64,000 bases of DNA from a virus. This document shows positions 38,809 through 45,483 of the stretch, piece after piece. Location of the stretch: positions 1 through 64,000 of the IMG/VR virus record IMGVR_UViG_3300044732_001952; one strand, given 5' to 3'. Each line of letters begins with the position of its first letter. Position 1 is the first letter of the stretch. The notes beneath the pieces were generated by a model, which had not been told where the DNA came from, made no database searches, and saw only the letters and a list, made by a program, of their open reading frames with translations. Both the position numbers and the translations under genes were made by a program.

Positions 38809-38821
38809 TTTTTCTTTTTTG

Positions 38822-38895
38822 TCGATGTGGGAGGGCTCGAACCTCCGACCTACACCTTATCAGAGTGTCTATCTAACCAACTGATATACACATCG
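38822..38895 (-). tRNA. tRNA-Ile (GAT)
   Basis: 74 nt; acceptor CGATGTG/CACATCG plus A73, loop CTGATAA on ACACT/GGTGT. Confidence 0.92.
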
Positions 38896-38905
38896 TTTTT
38901 TTTTA

Positions 38906-38942
38906 TAAACAAAAAACCCAACTCTTTTGGAATTGGGTTTGT
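38906..38942 (-). terminator. Terminator before the tRNA array
   Basis: AACCCAATTCCAAAAGAGTTGGGTT followed by T5 on the minus strand; same position relative to a tRNA array as the one at 28728. Confidence 0.65.
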
Positions 38943-38965
38943 TATATTTTTATTTACTTCTGTGA

Positions 38966-39076
38966 TTAAATTATTTCCTCACTTCCATTTACACATAACA
39001 TACCCTTACCATTGTTAATAAAACACGGCTGATACCACTGATTACGATTGCTGATATGTATGTTATTTGTTATCAT
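38966..39076 (-). CDS. Small protein, 36 aa, upstream of tRNA array
   Basis: ATG at 39076; reads MITNNIHISNRNQWYQPCFI then GKGMLCVNGSEEII. Preceded by a TATCTTTG box in a sequence context shared with 28928. Not similar in sequence to 28784-28885, but the same layout. Confidence 0.4.
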   Translation of the reverse strand: MITNNIHISNRNQWYQPCFINNGKGMLCVNGSEEII

Positions 39077-39105
39077 TTTTTTATTCTTATTAATTAAATA
39101 TGTTA

Positions 39106-39113
39106 CAAAGATA
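39106..39113 (-). promoter_or_regulatory. -7 box TATCTTTG
   Basis: Upstream of the 36-residue gene and the Ile/Asn/Tyr tRNA array. Confidence 0.5.
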
Positions 39114-39135
39114 ATAAAAGTTTTTAAATTGTCAA

Positions 39136-39345
39136 TTAATTTGTAAAATTTATGTGTGTAAATAATTTTTTTGCCGCTTCGATAGGGAAACTACTCCCCC
39201 ATTTTGTAATATGGGTAACATCGTCAAGTTCGTTACCACCCTTCGCCACACCAATATATGCTTTATACCCATCATAGGGGTCTTTAACTAAAACAATACC
39301 AACTGTTTGGGATGTTGTGAACCAAGTATAATCAATTATTTCCAT
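39136..39345 (-). CDS. Hypothetical protein, 69 aa
   Basis: Small mixed alpha/beta protein (VGIVLVKDPYDGYKAYIG, then FPIEAAKKLF). TATCTTTG lies 4 bases before the ATG: probably leaderless. Confidence 0.65.
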   Translation of the reverse strand: MEIIDYTWFTTSQTVGIVLVKDPYDGYKAYIGVAKGGNELDDVTHITKWGSSFPIEAAKKLFTHINFTN

Positions 39346-39349
39346 AAGA

Positions 39350-39357
39350 CAAAGATA
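39350..39357 (-). promoter_or_regulatory. -7 box TATCTTTG, leaderless spacing
   Basis: TATCTTTG-TCTT-ATG. Confidence 0.65.
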
Positions 39358-39462
39358 TTACTTTTTTCCGTAATAATCAAAATACTCTTTTCTGTCTTTT
39401 GAGACTGTCAGTAATAAAAATGTGATTGTTGTTATTATTAGTGTTAATAATATTATTTTCAT
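39358..39462 (-). CDS. Small membrane protein, 34 aa
   Basis: Reads MKIILLTLIITTITFLLLTV then a charged tail (SKDRKEYFDYYGKK): one membrane helix. Its stop codon overlaps the promoter box of the next gene. Confidence 0.5.
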   Translation of the reverse strand: MKIILLTLIITTITFLLLTVSKDRKEYFDYYGKK

Positions 39463-39519
39463 ATAACAATATATAGGTCATAAAAGTAAAAAGGACAAAT
39501 ATCTAATGTTAAGAAATCT

Positions 39520-39948
39520 TTAATAATTTACGTTTATTAACCCAGGGTAAACCCACCAACATCTATTATCACACATATTAGCAATCTCCCCATTTTTTTC
39601 ACCACTAAAATTGTCACTAATCCCATCATGTCCATTAGTACTTTCATAAAATTTTAATAATAATACTTCTACCTCTTTAGTATAACAACCATTTGTTTTT
39701 ACCCTCATTTTTGGTACCACTTCTACTAATATTACTTTTACTTCAGATTCATAATCAACATCATCTGGGAAGTATTCATCAACACAATCATCAGTCATAA
39801 CTTCAGATTTAAGATTTATTGTAAAAGATTCACCTTTTAATTTGTTATGATATAAATCCCAACCATCTATAATTGGTGGTATCTCATCTAGCCATGCCCA
39901 ATCTGGGTCAGTAGATTCTTTTAATATTTTTTTAATTAAATTTCTCAT
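39520..39948 (-). CDS. Protein with capsid-targeting-like N-terminus
   Basis: 142 residues starting MRNLIKKILKESTDPDWAWL: leader, LKE-S site, D-W-x-W. Acidic beta-rich body. Its mature start is nearly identical to the last internal module of 39948-41318 (KESTDPEWEWL), so it is a free-standing copy of that module. Start overlaps the upstream stop by one base. Confidence 0.75.
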   Translation of the reverse strand: MRNLIKKILKESTDPDWAWLDEIPPIIDGWDLYHNKLKGESFTINLKSEVMTDDCVDEYFPDDVDYESEVKVILVEVVPKMRVKTNGCYTKEVEVLLLKFYESTNGHDGISDNFSGEKNGEIANMCDNRCWWVYPGLINVNY

Positions 39949-41318
39949 TATATTTCGTAAAAATCTACCATATTAGAGGATACCCAAAAGTAACTAATTT
40001 TATTATCATCTATATCATAAAAATATAATTGTAAAGTAAAAACTTCATCTTCTATTTCTGAATCACAATGTATTCGATTATAAGATATTGTATCAGTTTT
40101 GGTGACAACACCGTAATACCCTTGTACAAATATTCTTGAATTATCACCACATGACTCAATAGCGTCTCGTAAATCTTCTTTTACTTCTATTTTATATTTT
40201 TTATGTAATTCAACCATTTCAAATGGGATTGTAACAGGTACATCATTTAGCCACTCCCATTCTGGGTCAGTAGATTCTTTCACTAATTCAGGATTTTGAT
40301 AATCTTCAAAAACCTTTTTAACTTGATTTAAATTGGTATATAATTCATATTCATTGTTAAATGTGTCACCATCTTCTAACCATTCAAAAATTGACCTGTC
40401 AGCTACATCATAACCCCAATAACCAACGGACAATAAACTGGGTTTGTTTTTTTCTACAAAAAATGAGACTGATATTACAGCATTAGAAGGGTTATAGTCA
40501 CTACCCTCTAATTCATCCCTACTATTTTCTAAACCACTATGTAAATTTTCTCTTACATTACCTCTAGGTAATTCACCACCATTATAAGTTTCTATAATAT
40601 CACAAAATTCATCAATTTCATCATGGTCACGAAGATAAACCACACCTTGTGGATGTCCATTATAATTTGGTTGTACCCCAGTATTTTTAGCCCAATCAAA
40701 ATCGTCACCAAATTCTATTTCATCTTCTTCTGACATTGTATCTTCTGATGATTTTGAGACACCACCTCCATCACCTTGTACCCATTGGCTTTTTGCTGTA
40801 TCGGTTGTCCAATTGTTAGTGTCAGGGCCATAATAGTTATCAGTACCCCAATTAGGGTCTTTATCCCAATTAATTGTGTCTTTATCAGACCAATTTAAAC
40901 TTTCTTTTAAATTTTGTTCTTCTTTGATTTTGATGTACTCATACACTTCTCTACCGTCAATATAAATACTATTATTTTTTTCTTCGTCATCATCAAAAGA
41001 AAACTCCATAAAACATACATAATTTTCTGTGGGATAATAATCATTATCTTCACTACCGCAATGAATGACAACACCATCATAATCTCCTAAATTTTTAAAC
41101 TTAGTTTTTCGTAACCCACTAATGTTTGGTAAACATTTTAAAATGTAATCAGCAACAACACTAATTTCATCTTTAGTCATTTTAGTTAAATCGACCCAAT
41201 ATTCGTGTTTACCATCAAACTCAAAATTCCAATTTTTAAAGGTCGGTTCGATTTCATTAAACCAATTACCTAACTCATCAGAATTTTCTTTTAATATCTT
41301 TCTAATTCTATTTCGCAT
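39948..41318 (-). CDS. Multi-module LKE-type protein, possible polyprotein
   Basis: Start at the ATG at 41318 (MRNRIRKILKENSDELGNWF); a GTG two codons upstream is in frame. About 456 residues. After the leader, NLKESLNWSDKDTINW near 137 and LVKESTDPEWEWLNDV near 348 repeat the L/V-K-E-S junction. A Ser/Gly/Asp linker separates modules 2 and 3. Three to four modules, each acidic and unrecognised. Inference: precursor cut by the prohead protease. Confidence 0.72.
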   Translation of the reverse strand: MRNRIRKILKENSDELGNWFNEIEPTFKNWNFEFDGKHEYWVDLTKMTKDEISVVADYILKCLPNISGLRKTKFKNLGDYDGVVIHCGSEDNDYYPTENYVCFMEFSFDDDEEKNNSIYIDGREVYEYIKIKEEQNLKESLNWSDKDTINWDKDPNWGTDNYYGPDTNNWTTDTAKSQWVQGDGGGVSKSSEDTMSEEDEIEFGDDFDWAKNTGVQPNYNGHPQGVVYLRDHDEIDEFCDIIETYNGGELPRGNVRENLHSGLENSRDELEGSDYNPSNAVISVSFFVEKNKPSLLSVGYWGYDVADRSIFEWLEDGDTFNNEYELYTNLNQVKKVFEDYQNPELVKESTDPEWEWLNDVPVTIPFEMVELHKKYKIEVKEDLRDAIESCGDNSRIFVQGYYGVVTKTDTISYNRIHCDSEIEDEVFTLQLYFYDIDDNKISYFWVSSNMVDFYEI

Positions 41319-41629
41319 TTCCACTGACCCTCGTCATTTTTGTCACCACTTTTCTTATGTTTTTTACGAATAATCAATCTCATTAAATTAACTATTTTGT
41401 TAAAATAAATAAATTCCGCTGATTCAGGATTTATTTCATAAGTTTTATTAAAGTGGTTTATTAGTTTAACAGCATTAATTAAATCCTCCCTATTTTTAAC
41501 AGAAAGAACTAATTTTTTTAATCTATTAAAAGCCTCATCTTTTGATTCAGTTTTTTTAAATTTAAAAAATCCCAATAACAATAAAAATCTATTGAAAAGG
41601 TTATTTTGCACGTTAAATTCATTTAACAA
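41291..41629 (-). CDS. Hypothetical basic protein, 112 aa
   Basis: Probably starts at TTG 41629 (no in-frame ATG nearby). Helical, Lys-rich (MRLIIRKKHKKSGDK) with a hydrophobic N-terminal helix (NRFLLLLGFF). Overlaps the next gene by 28 bases. Not recognised. Confidence 0.5.
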   Translation of the reverse strand: MLNEFNVQNNLFNRFLLLLGFFKFKKTESKDEAFNRLKKLVLSVKNREDLINAVKLINHFNKTYEINPESAEFIYFNKIVNLMRLIIRKKHKKSGDKNDEGQWKCEIELERY

Positions 41630-41648
41630 TAAATATCGGCAAAATTAA

Positions 41649-42074
41649 TTAAATAAACTTATGTGGGGATATTTCTATTTTAAAACCAATGGAACTTTCA
41701 AAAATATTTTTTAGACTCCAAGAACCATCGTCATAAACTTTAGGTTCGAATGTTTCGTATTGGGAATCGAAATAAAAAAGATGACCGATTGGTCGGCCTA
41801 ATGGTTGTACGGTTATTAAATCTTGAGCAAGAAGAGTATTAATAATTTCTCTATCAATACTTCTAGCCCATTCCTCAGATAATAACCTCGTTAATTCAGC
41901 CTCAGCGTCTATCCCGTGGTATGCTTGTAAATCTTGTGCTAATTCGGGTGACCATGTTGCACGTATTGTTCTTGCACCCGCATTAACAGTGTAAGAATTA
42001 AAATTAAAATTTATTGAATTGTCAAAATTAAATTTAGGTATTTTGCGTATCGGCTCCAAGTGTAACTCTCCCAT
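41649..42074 (-). CDS. gp23-like capsid segment (central part)
   Basis: 141 residues. NAGARTIRATWSPELAQDLQ, then HGIDAEAELTRLLSEEW and DREII match the central helix of T4-type major capsid proteins (T4 gp23: YSLELAQDLRAVHGMDADAELS). QPLGRPIGHLFYF resembles the VQPM-GP-G-IFA motif of the gp23 N-terminal part. Far shorter than a capsid protein (~500 aa). Overlaps the other gp23-like ORF by 41 bases. Could be a remnant, a minor head protein or a decoy. Confidence 0.65.
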   Translation of the reverse strand: MGELHLEPIRKIPKFNFDNSINFNFNSYTVNAGARTIRATWSPELAQDLQAYHGIDAEAELTRLLSEEWARSIDREIINTLLAQDLITVQPLGRPIGHLFYFDSQYETFEPKVYDDGSWSLKNIFESSIGFKIEISPHKFI

Positions 42075-42270
42075 AAAAATTGTTATTCACGATTTTTCGT
42101 GCATACCTTGAAGCAATCCCTTGCCTAGGTCTAAAATCTTCTTCTATAAACATAGGTAAATATGGTGCGTAGATATAATCAGTCTCTATAATAGTATTAC
42201 CCTTATATCCTAAGATTTCATTTATACCATATAAAAAACTATGTATTTTTAAAAGTTTTTTTGGTTCCAT
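42034..42270 (-). CDS. gp23-like capsid segment (C-terminal part)
   Basis: 78 residues. YIYAPYLPMF, FRPRQGIASRYARKIV and NNFYGRVTL match the C-terminal region of gp23-type capsid proteins (YYAPY, F-P-GF-TRY). It lies upstream of the central segment, opposite to the order in gp23. Starts MEPKKLLK, like the tail tube protein at 13205. Not a complete domain by itself. Confidence 0.6.
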   Translation of the reverse strand: MEPKKLLKIHSFLYGINEILGYKGNTIIETDYIYAPYLPMFIEEDFRPRQGIASRYARKIVNNNFYGRVTLGADTQNT

Positions 42271-42273
42271 TTA

Positions 42274-43176
42274 TTAGATTTCATCACCATTTTTATCGAA
42301 TTTTAATTCGTTATTATCTATATCAAACATAATAATACCATAATCGGTAGGTGAAGCAGTAAAGTCAATCTTTCCATATTTTTTTAATCCTCTAGATTCT
42401 TTTGCCTGAATCTCATTACTCTTAACTTGTATCGTATAAACCTCACCACCAGAATTCACTATAAGGTCTACACCAAAAATCATATCAACAAAGTCCCCAT
42501 CACCCCCCTGATACACTGTATCTATTTGAGCCTTTGTTAAAATGTTTTTAACATCGTTTTCAGCTTTTTCACCTATTTTTGATAAGTGTTTTGTATTTCT
42601 TACGAAAGATTTAAACTCATCTAATTTTATATACTTATCTATAACTCTTTCTAACTTATCTTTAATAGATATAAGATACTTCCTTAATCCTAAAGCGTTT
42701 TTATCTTTTAGGGTACCTACCATATTACCTCTGATAAATAATTCTGTTAATAGTTCAGCTAAATCAGAATAATTTGTGTTTAATTTATTAATAGAATCCC
42801 ATTTACCATTATCATCATAAACTCTATTAACAGATTTCATGGCCTCATTTTGATAGTAGTCATTTTCTTTTGAGATATAATCATATCTACCTGATTGATT
42901 GTATTTACCTGTTTCCCATAAAATAGCTAGTGGTTCTTGGTATTGATTGTTTAAATCAACAAGTTTTTTCATTTGGTTGGTTTTAAAATCAATGATTCTT
43001 TGTAAACCTAAACCATCCTCTGAATATAAAAATTTACCAAGAGAATTTAAATTTGAACATAGGTTCTGCTGGTCCTCATCTTTAAAATGGGAACATATTT
43101 TATAACTGGTGTCTTCGTAATCATCGAACAATGATAATTGTTCTTCTCTTAATACTTTTCTAATAGTTTTTTTCAT
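42274..43176 (-). CDS. Capsid-targeting-like leader fused to PD-(D/E)XK nuclease
   Basis: Start at the ATG at 43176 (MKKTIRKVLREEQLSLFDD); about 300 residues. VLRE-E is the predicted cut site. The middle is helical. GEKAENDVKNILTKA (Glu on a helix), then FGVDLIV and VYTIQVKSN near 250 form E...D-x(n)-Q-x-K, the PD-(D/E)XK nuclease core. ATATTTAT lies 5 bases before the ATG. Inference: a nuclease packed in the head and injected. Confidence 0.75.
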   Translation of the reverse strand: MKKTIRKVLREEQLSLFDDYEDTSYKICSHFKDEDQQNLCSNLNSLGKFLYSEDGLGLQRIIDFKTNQMKKLVDLNNQYQEPLAILWETGKYNQSGRYDYISKENDYYQNEAMKSVNRVYDDNGKWDSINKLNTNYSDLAELLTELFIRGNMVGTLKDKNALGLRKYLISIKDKLERVIDKYIKLDEFKSFVRNTKHLSKIGEKAENDVKNILTKAQIDTVYQGGDGDFVDMIFGVDLIVNSGGEVYTIQVKSNEIQAKESRGLKKYGKIDFTASPTDYGIIMFDIDNNELKFDKNGDEI

Positions 43177-43181
43177 CAATA

Positions 43182-43189
43182 ATAAATAT
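43182..43189 (-). promoter_or_regulatory. ATATTTAT start-proximal element
   Basis: Five bases before the ATG at 43176; identical context to 17511. Confidence 0.55.
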
Positions 43190-43190
43190 C

Positions 43191-43985
43191 CTAAGATTTC
43201 TTTAACTTTTTATGTGCATTAACATTGTTTTGATTATATTCAACAACACTTAAATTCATTTCAGGTTTACTCGTTAATAAAACATAATCACCTTTACCTT
43301 TTTGTTCTTTCCATAACAGGTCAACTTCTTTTGGGTATATTTTGTTCCATACTACCGTAGATTCTCTTCTTAAAAGTTCTTTTGATTTTTTATTCAGGGG
43401 GTATATATATCTAAATTGTTTTCCTCTAATTCTACGAATACCTTTTATTTTTATAAAATCAGGGGTCATCCAAAATAATTTTTCTTTACCCGAAAATTCA
43501 GCATTTTCTTTCAATAAAGCTTTTGAACTTCTTGGGTGTATTTTCTCCCCTAAAGGTGATATGTAGATATCGGTCCAAATAAAATTACCATAATAAAAAT
43601 TAGACCCTTGGTACACATACCCAACTTTACCCACAATTCCATCTGCCCATGTATAAAGAAATTTCTTTTCAGGTAAATTAGTTTTCATCCATCTAACTAC
43701 TTGAGCTAACATCTGTGACTCTGAATTTCTAGGCATAGAATCATCCATACACATCTTACCAATTTCGTAATAATCCTCTGATTTTAAGTTCGGGAATAAC
43801 TTTTTAATTGTTTGTAAGGGTTGTGTCCCCCACCCCAATGTAACAACACCAACTAACTCATTGTTTAAAAAACAACCTAACCAATGTTTGGTTAATTTAG
43901 GCATTACTTTTGAATAGTGTCTTTCTTGTACAAATTCTATAGCAAGAGTTTTATCTATCTCTTTAATTTCAAAAAAATATTTCAT
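43191..43985 (-). CDS. Mom-like acetyltransferase (DNA modification), copy 2
   Basis: 264 residues, GNAT fold. HYSKVMPKLTKHWLG, LVGVVTLGWG, DYYEIGKMCMDDSMPRNSES and LYTWADGIVGKVGYVYQGSN follow the Mom family layout (HY, strand 4 V-T-x-G, core beta5 with A-D). Mom of phage Mu turns adenine into a carbamoylmethyl derivative and blocks restriction. One base after 43987-44718, so tandem and co-expressed. Confidence 0.72.
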   Translation of the reverse strand: MKYFFEIKEIDKTLAIEFVQERHYSKVMPKLTKHWLGCFLNNELVGVVTLGWGTQPLQTIKKLFPNLKSEDYYEIGKMCMDDSMPRNSESQMLAQVVRWMKTNLPEKKFLYTWADGIVGKVGYVYQGSNFYYGNFIWTDIYISPLGEKIHPRSSKALLKENAEFSGKEKLFWMTPDFIKIKGIRRIRGKQFRYIYPLNKKSKELLRRESTVVWNKIYPKEVDLLWKEQKGKGDYVLLTSKPEMNLSVVEYNQNNVNAHKKLKKS

Positions 43986-43986
43986 T

Positions 43987-44718
43987 TTAAAAAGCTAATT
44001 CAGTTATTTCATCACATTTGGGGCAAGAATACCATTTTTTAAATCTATTGTCGTAAATTTGTTTTTTACCGGCACAACAATCATATTCATTTGTATCACC
44101 TTTTTGTGGTCTCATTTCTTCAATATATAAGCACTTTAAAGATTTATCAATAATATAAGCATATCTATGTTTCCTTGTTCTAGGAATCCAAACACCTTGG
44201 ACTTCTTTTGTTGAACCTCTAGGGTTAACCTTACCATCCCATCTAAAAAAATCTGATTTCTTATCTGTTAAGCCGTAATAGGTGAAGTTACAGACCTGAT
44301 ATATACTACCGCTATGTCTACTATCATCCGCTAATGTTATAACTGCCTTAACACCTTCTTTTTTTAGTAATCTAATACTACCACCTAATAGGTATGAAGT
44401 TAGGTTTGTACCATTTAATTCAGGTAAAACACAAAGTCTACTAAGTTCTAAAACCGTTTGGTTATCATTGGATAAACCAAACCAACCCTTTAAAGCTACA
44501 TTACCTTGTGGATTAGAGAAAGTAGCAACACCAATGATATCTTCAGTCTCCCTATCAATTACAGCATAAGAAAATTTAGCAAAAAATTTAGCTTCACCCA
44601 AGTAGTGATAAGTTTTAACAAAATCGTAAGCCTCTTTTTTGGTAACTTCTTTTAAATAGAAAATATCTTTAGCCTTAAGCTCTCGGTTGATAAACTTCTG
44701 AACTGTTTGTTTGTTCAT
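43987..44718 (-). CDS. Mom-like acetyltransferase (DNA modification), copy 1
   Basis: 243 residues. YHYLGEAKFFAKFSYAVID, IIGVATFSNPQG, LELSRLCVLPEL and ITLADDSRHSGSIYQVCNF are strongly Mom-like (D-S-R-H-x-G-x-I-Y-Q). A C-terminal CCAGKKQIY...WYSCPKCDE adds a zinc ribbon. Expected product: modified adenine in phage DNA, protecting against host restriction. Its 5' end overlaps the small gene 44675-44893. Confidence 0.8.
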   Translation of the reverse strand: MNKQTVQKFINRELKAKDIFYLKEVTKKEAYDFVKTYHYLGEAKFFAKFSYAVIDRETEDIIGVATFSNPQGNVALKGWFGLSNDNQTVLELSRLCVLPELNGTNLTSYLLGGSIRLLKKEGVKAVITLADDSRHSGSIYQVCNFTYYGLTDKKSDFFRWDGKVNPRGSTKEVQGVWIPRTRKHRYAYIIDKSLKCLYIEEMRPQKGDTNEYDCCAGKKQIYDNRFKKWYSCPKCDEITELAF

Positions 44719-44893
44719 ATAAATTATTATTAATTAAAACCTTTTTTTCTTTTTCAAAAGCAATTTCATAAATTTGGCGGAGTTCCACGTATTTATAATC
44801 GCCACTACCAACCATTTTAGATACTGTGTCGTACATTTTATTTTGAATACCCAATTCAAAAGCCTCAAAAAATATCTCTTCTATTCTAGTCAT
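44675..44893 (-). CDS. Hypothetical protein, 72 aa
   Basis: Start at ATG 44893 (MTRIEEIFFEAFELG); helical, acidic. Overlaps the Mom-like gene by 44 bases and heads that unit. Not recognised. Confidence 0.6.
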   Translation of the reverse strand: MTRIEEIFFEAFELGIQNKMYDTVSKMVGSGDYKYVELRQIYEIAFEKEKKVLINNNLYEQTNSSEVYQPRA

Positions 44894-44949
44894 TTCCAAT
44901 AATTTAATATTAAATAAATATAATAAAACCGTTAATTATTAAGTATAGT

Positions 44950-45470
44950 AAAATAAAAAAAGGGAGACAAGCTCCCTTTAAAAAATTAGGTGTCGGAATG
45001 GTGGTCCTTTTGTTATTTTCGGTGGCTGAGTAACCACCCCAATATTATTAACCCATTTTGGTTCGGGTGTCTTTTATTTGATTGAGACAAATCCAACTAC
45101 CATTTTTACTTGTGATAATCAAGAGGTATGTTTTACGACCTCAAGTGTGAGATTTTCCCACGTTTAAACTCTCCTATGGTCGCCAATTTATAATTTAATT
45201 TGGGGTAAATCGGTAAAACCCCTCGTCGTTCTTACAAGTTTCTAGAAGAATTTGCAGAAACCATTCGTTTATTGGGTCTTATAGTCTCGTTTGACGTACC
45301 CATTACACCTTTTTAATAATTTTGTGGTAACAGAATCGTTTGACTCTTTTGTCTAACTCTGAGTGGTCCCCGGCTTTCACCTTTACACCCTTGTGGTTAG
45401 ACGGGTTATCAAAGCCCTCTCTTATGTAGCTATAAATTTAAGATTTTAATTTTGCTGCAATTATTCCTCA
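44950..45470 (-). ncRNA. Large structured noncoding RNA next to the Ro-like gene
   Basis: About 500 nt with no ORF, immediately downstream of the Ro60-like gene and ending in a strong terminator. On the minus strand at least eight local hairpins are visible: GTCTAAC...GTTAGAC, GGGGT...ACCCC, GTGGGA-AAA-TCTCAC, GAGGT...ACCTC, TGTCT...AGACA, AACCAAAATGGGTT, GGTGGTTACTCAGCCACC, GTTTCT...AGAAAC. Not tmRNA, RNase P or 6S by the motifs I know. Candidate Ro-bound or giant phage RNA. Confidence 0.55.
44954..44981 (-). terminator. Terminator of the large structured RNA
   Basis: AAAGGGAGCTTGTCTCCCTT followed by T5 on the minus strand. Confidence 0.8.
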
Positions 45471-45483
45471 ATACCACAATATT

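Noticed and set aside
41649-42270. Annotation as the major capsid protein
   Set aside because: Together under 220 residues, in reversed order and overlapping in different frames; the real capsid gene must lie elsewhere.
44950-45470. Assignment of the structured region as a second tmRNA or RNase P RNA
   Set aside because: No TGGATTTGAC or tag frame, no GAGGAAAGTCC or other RNase P core motifs.
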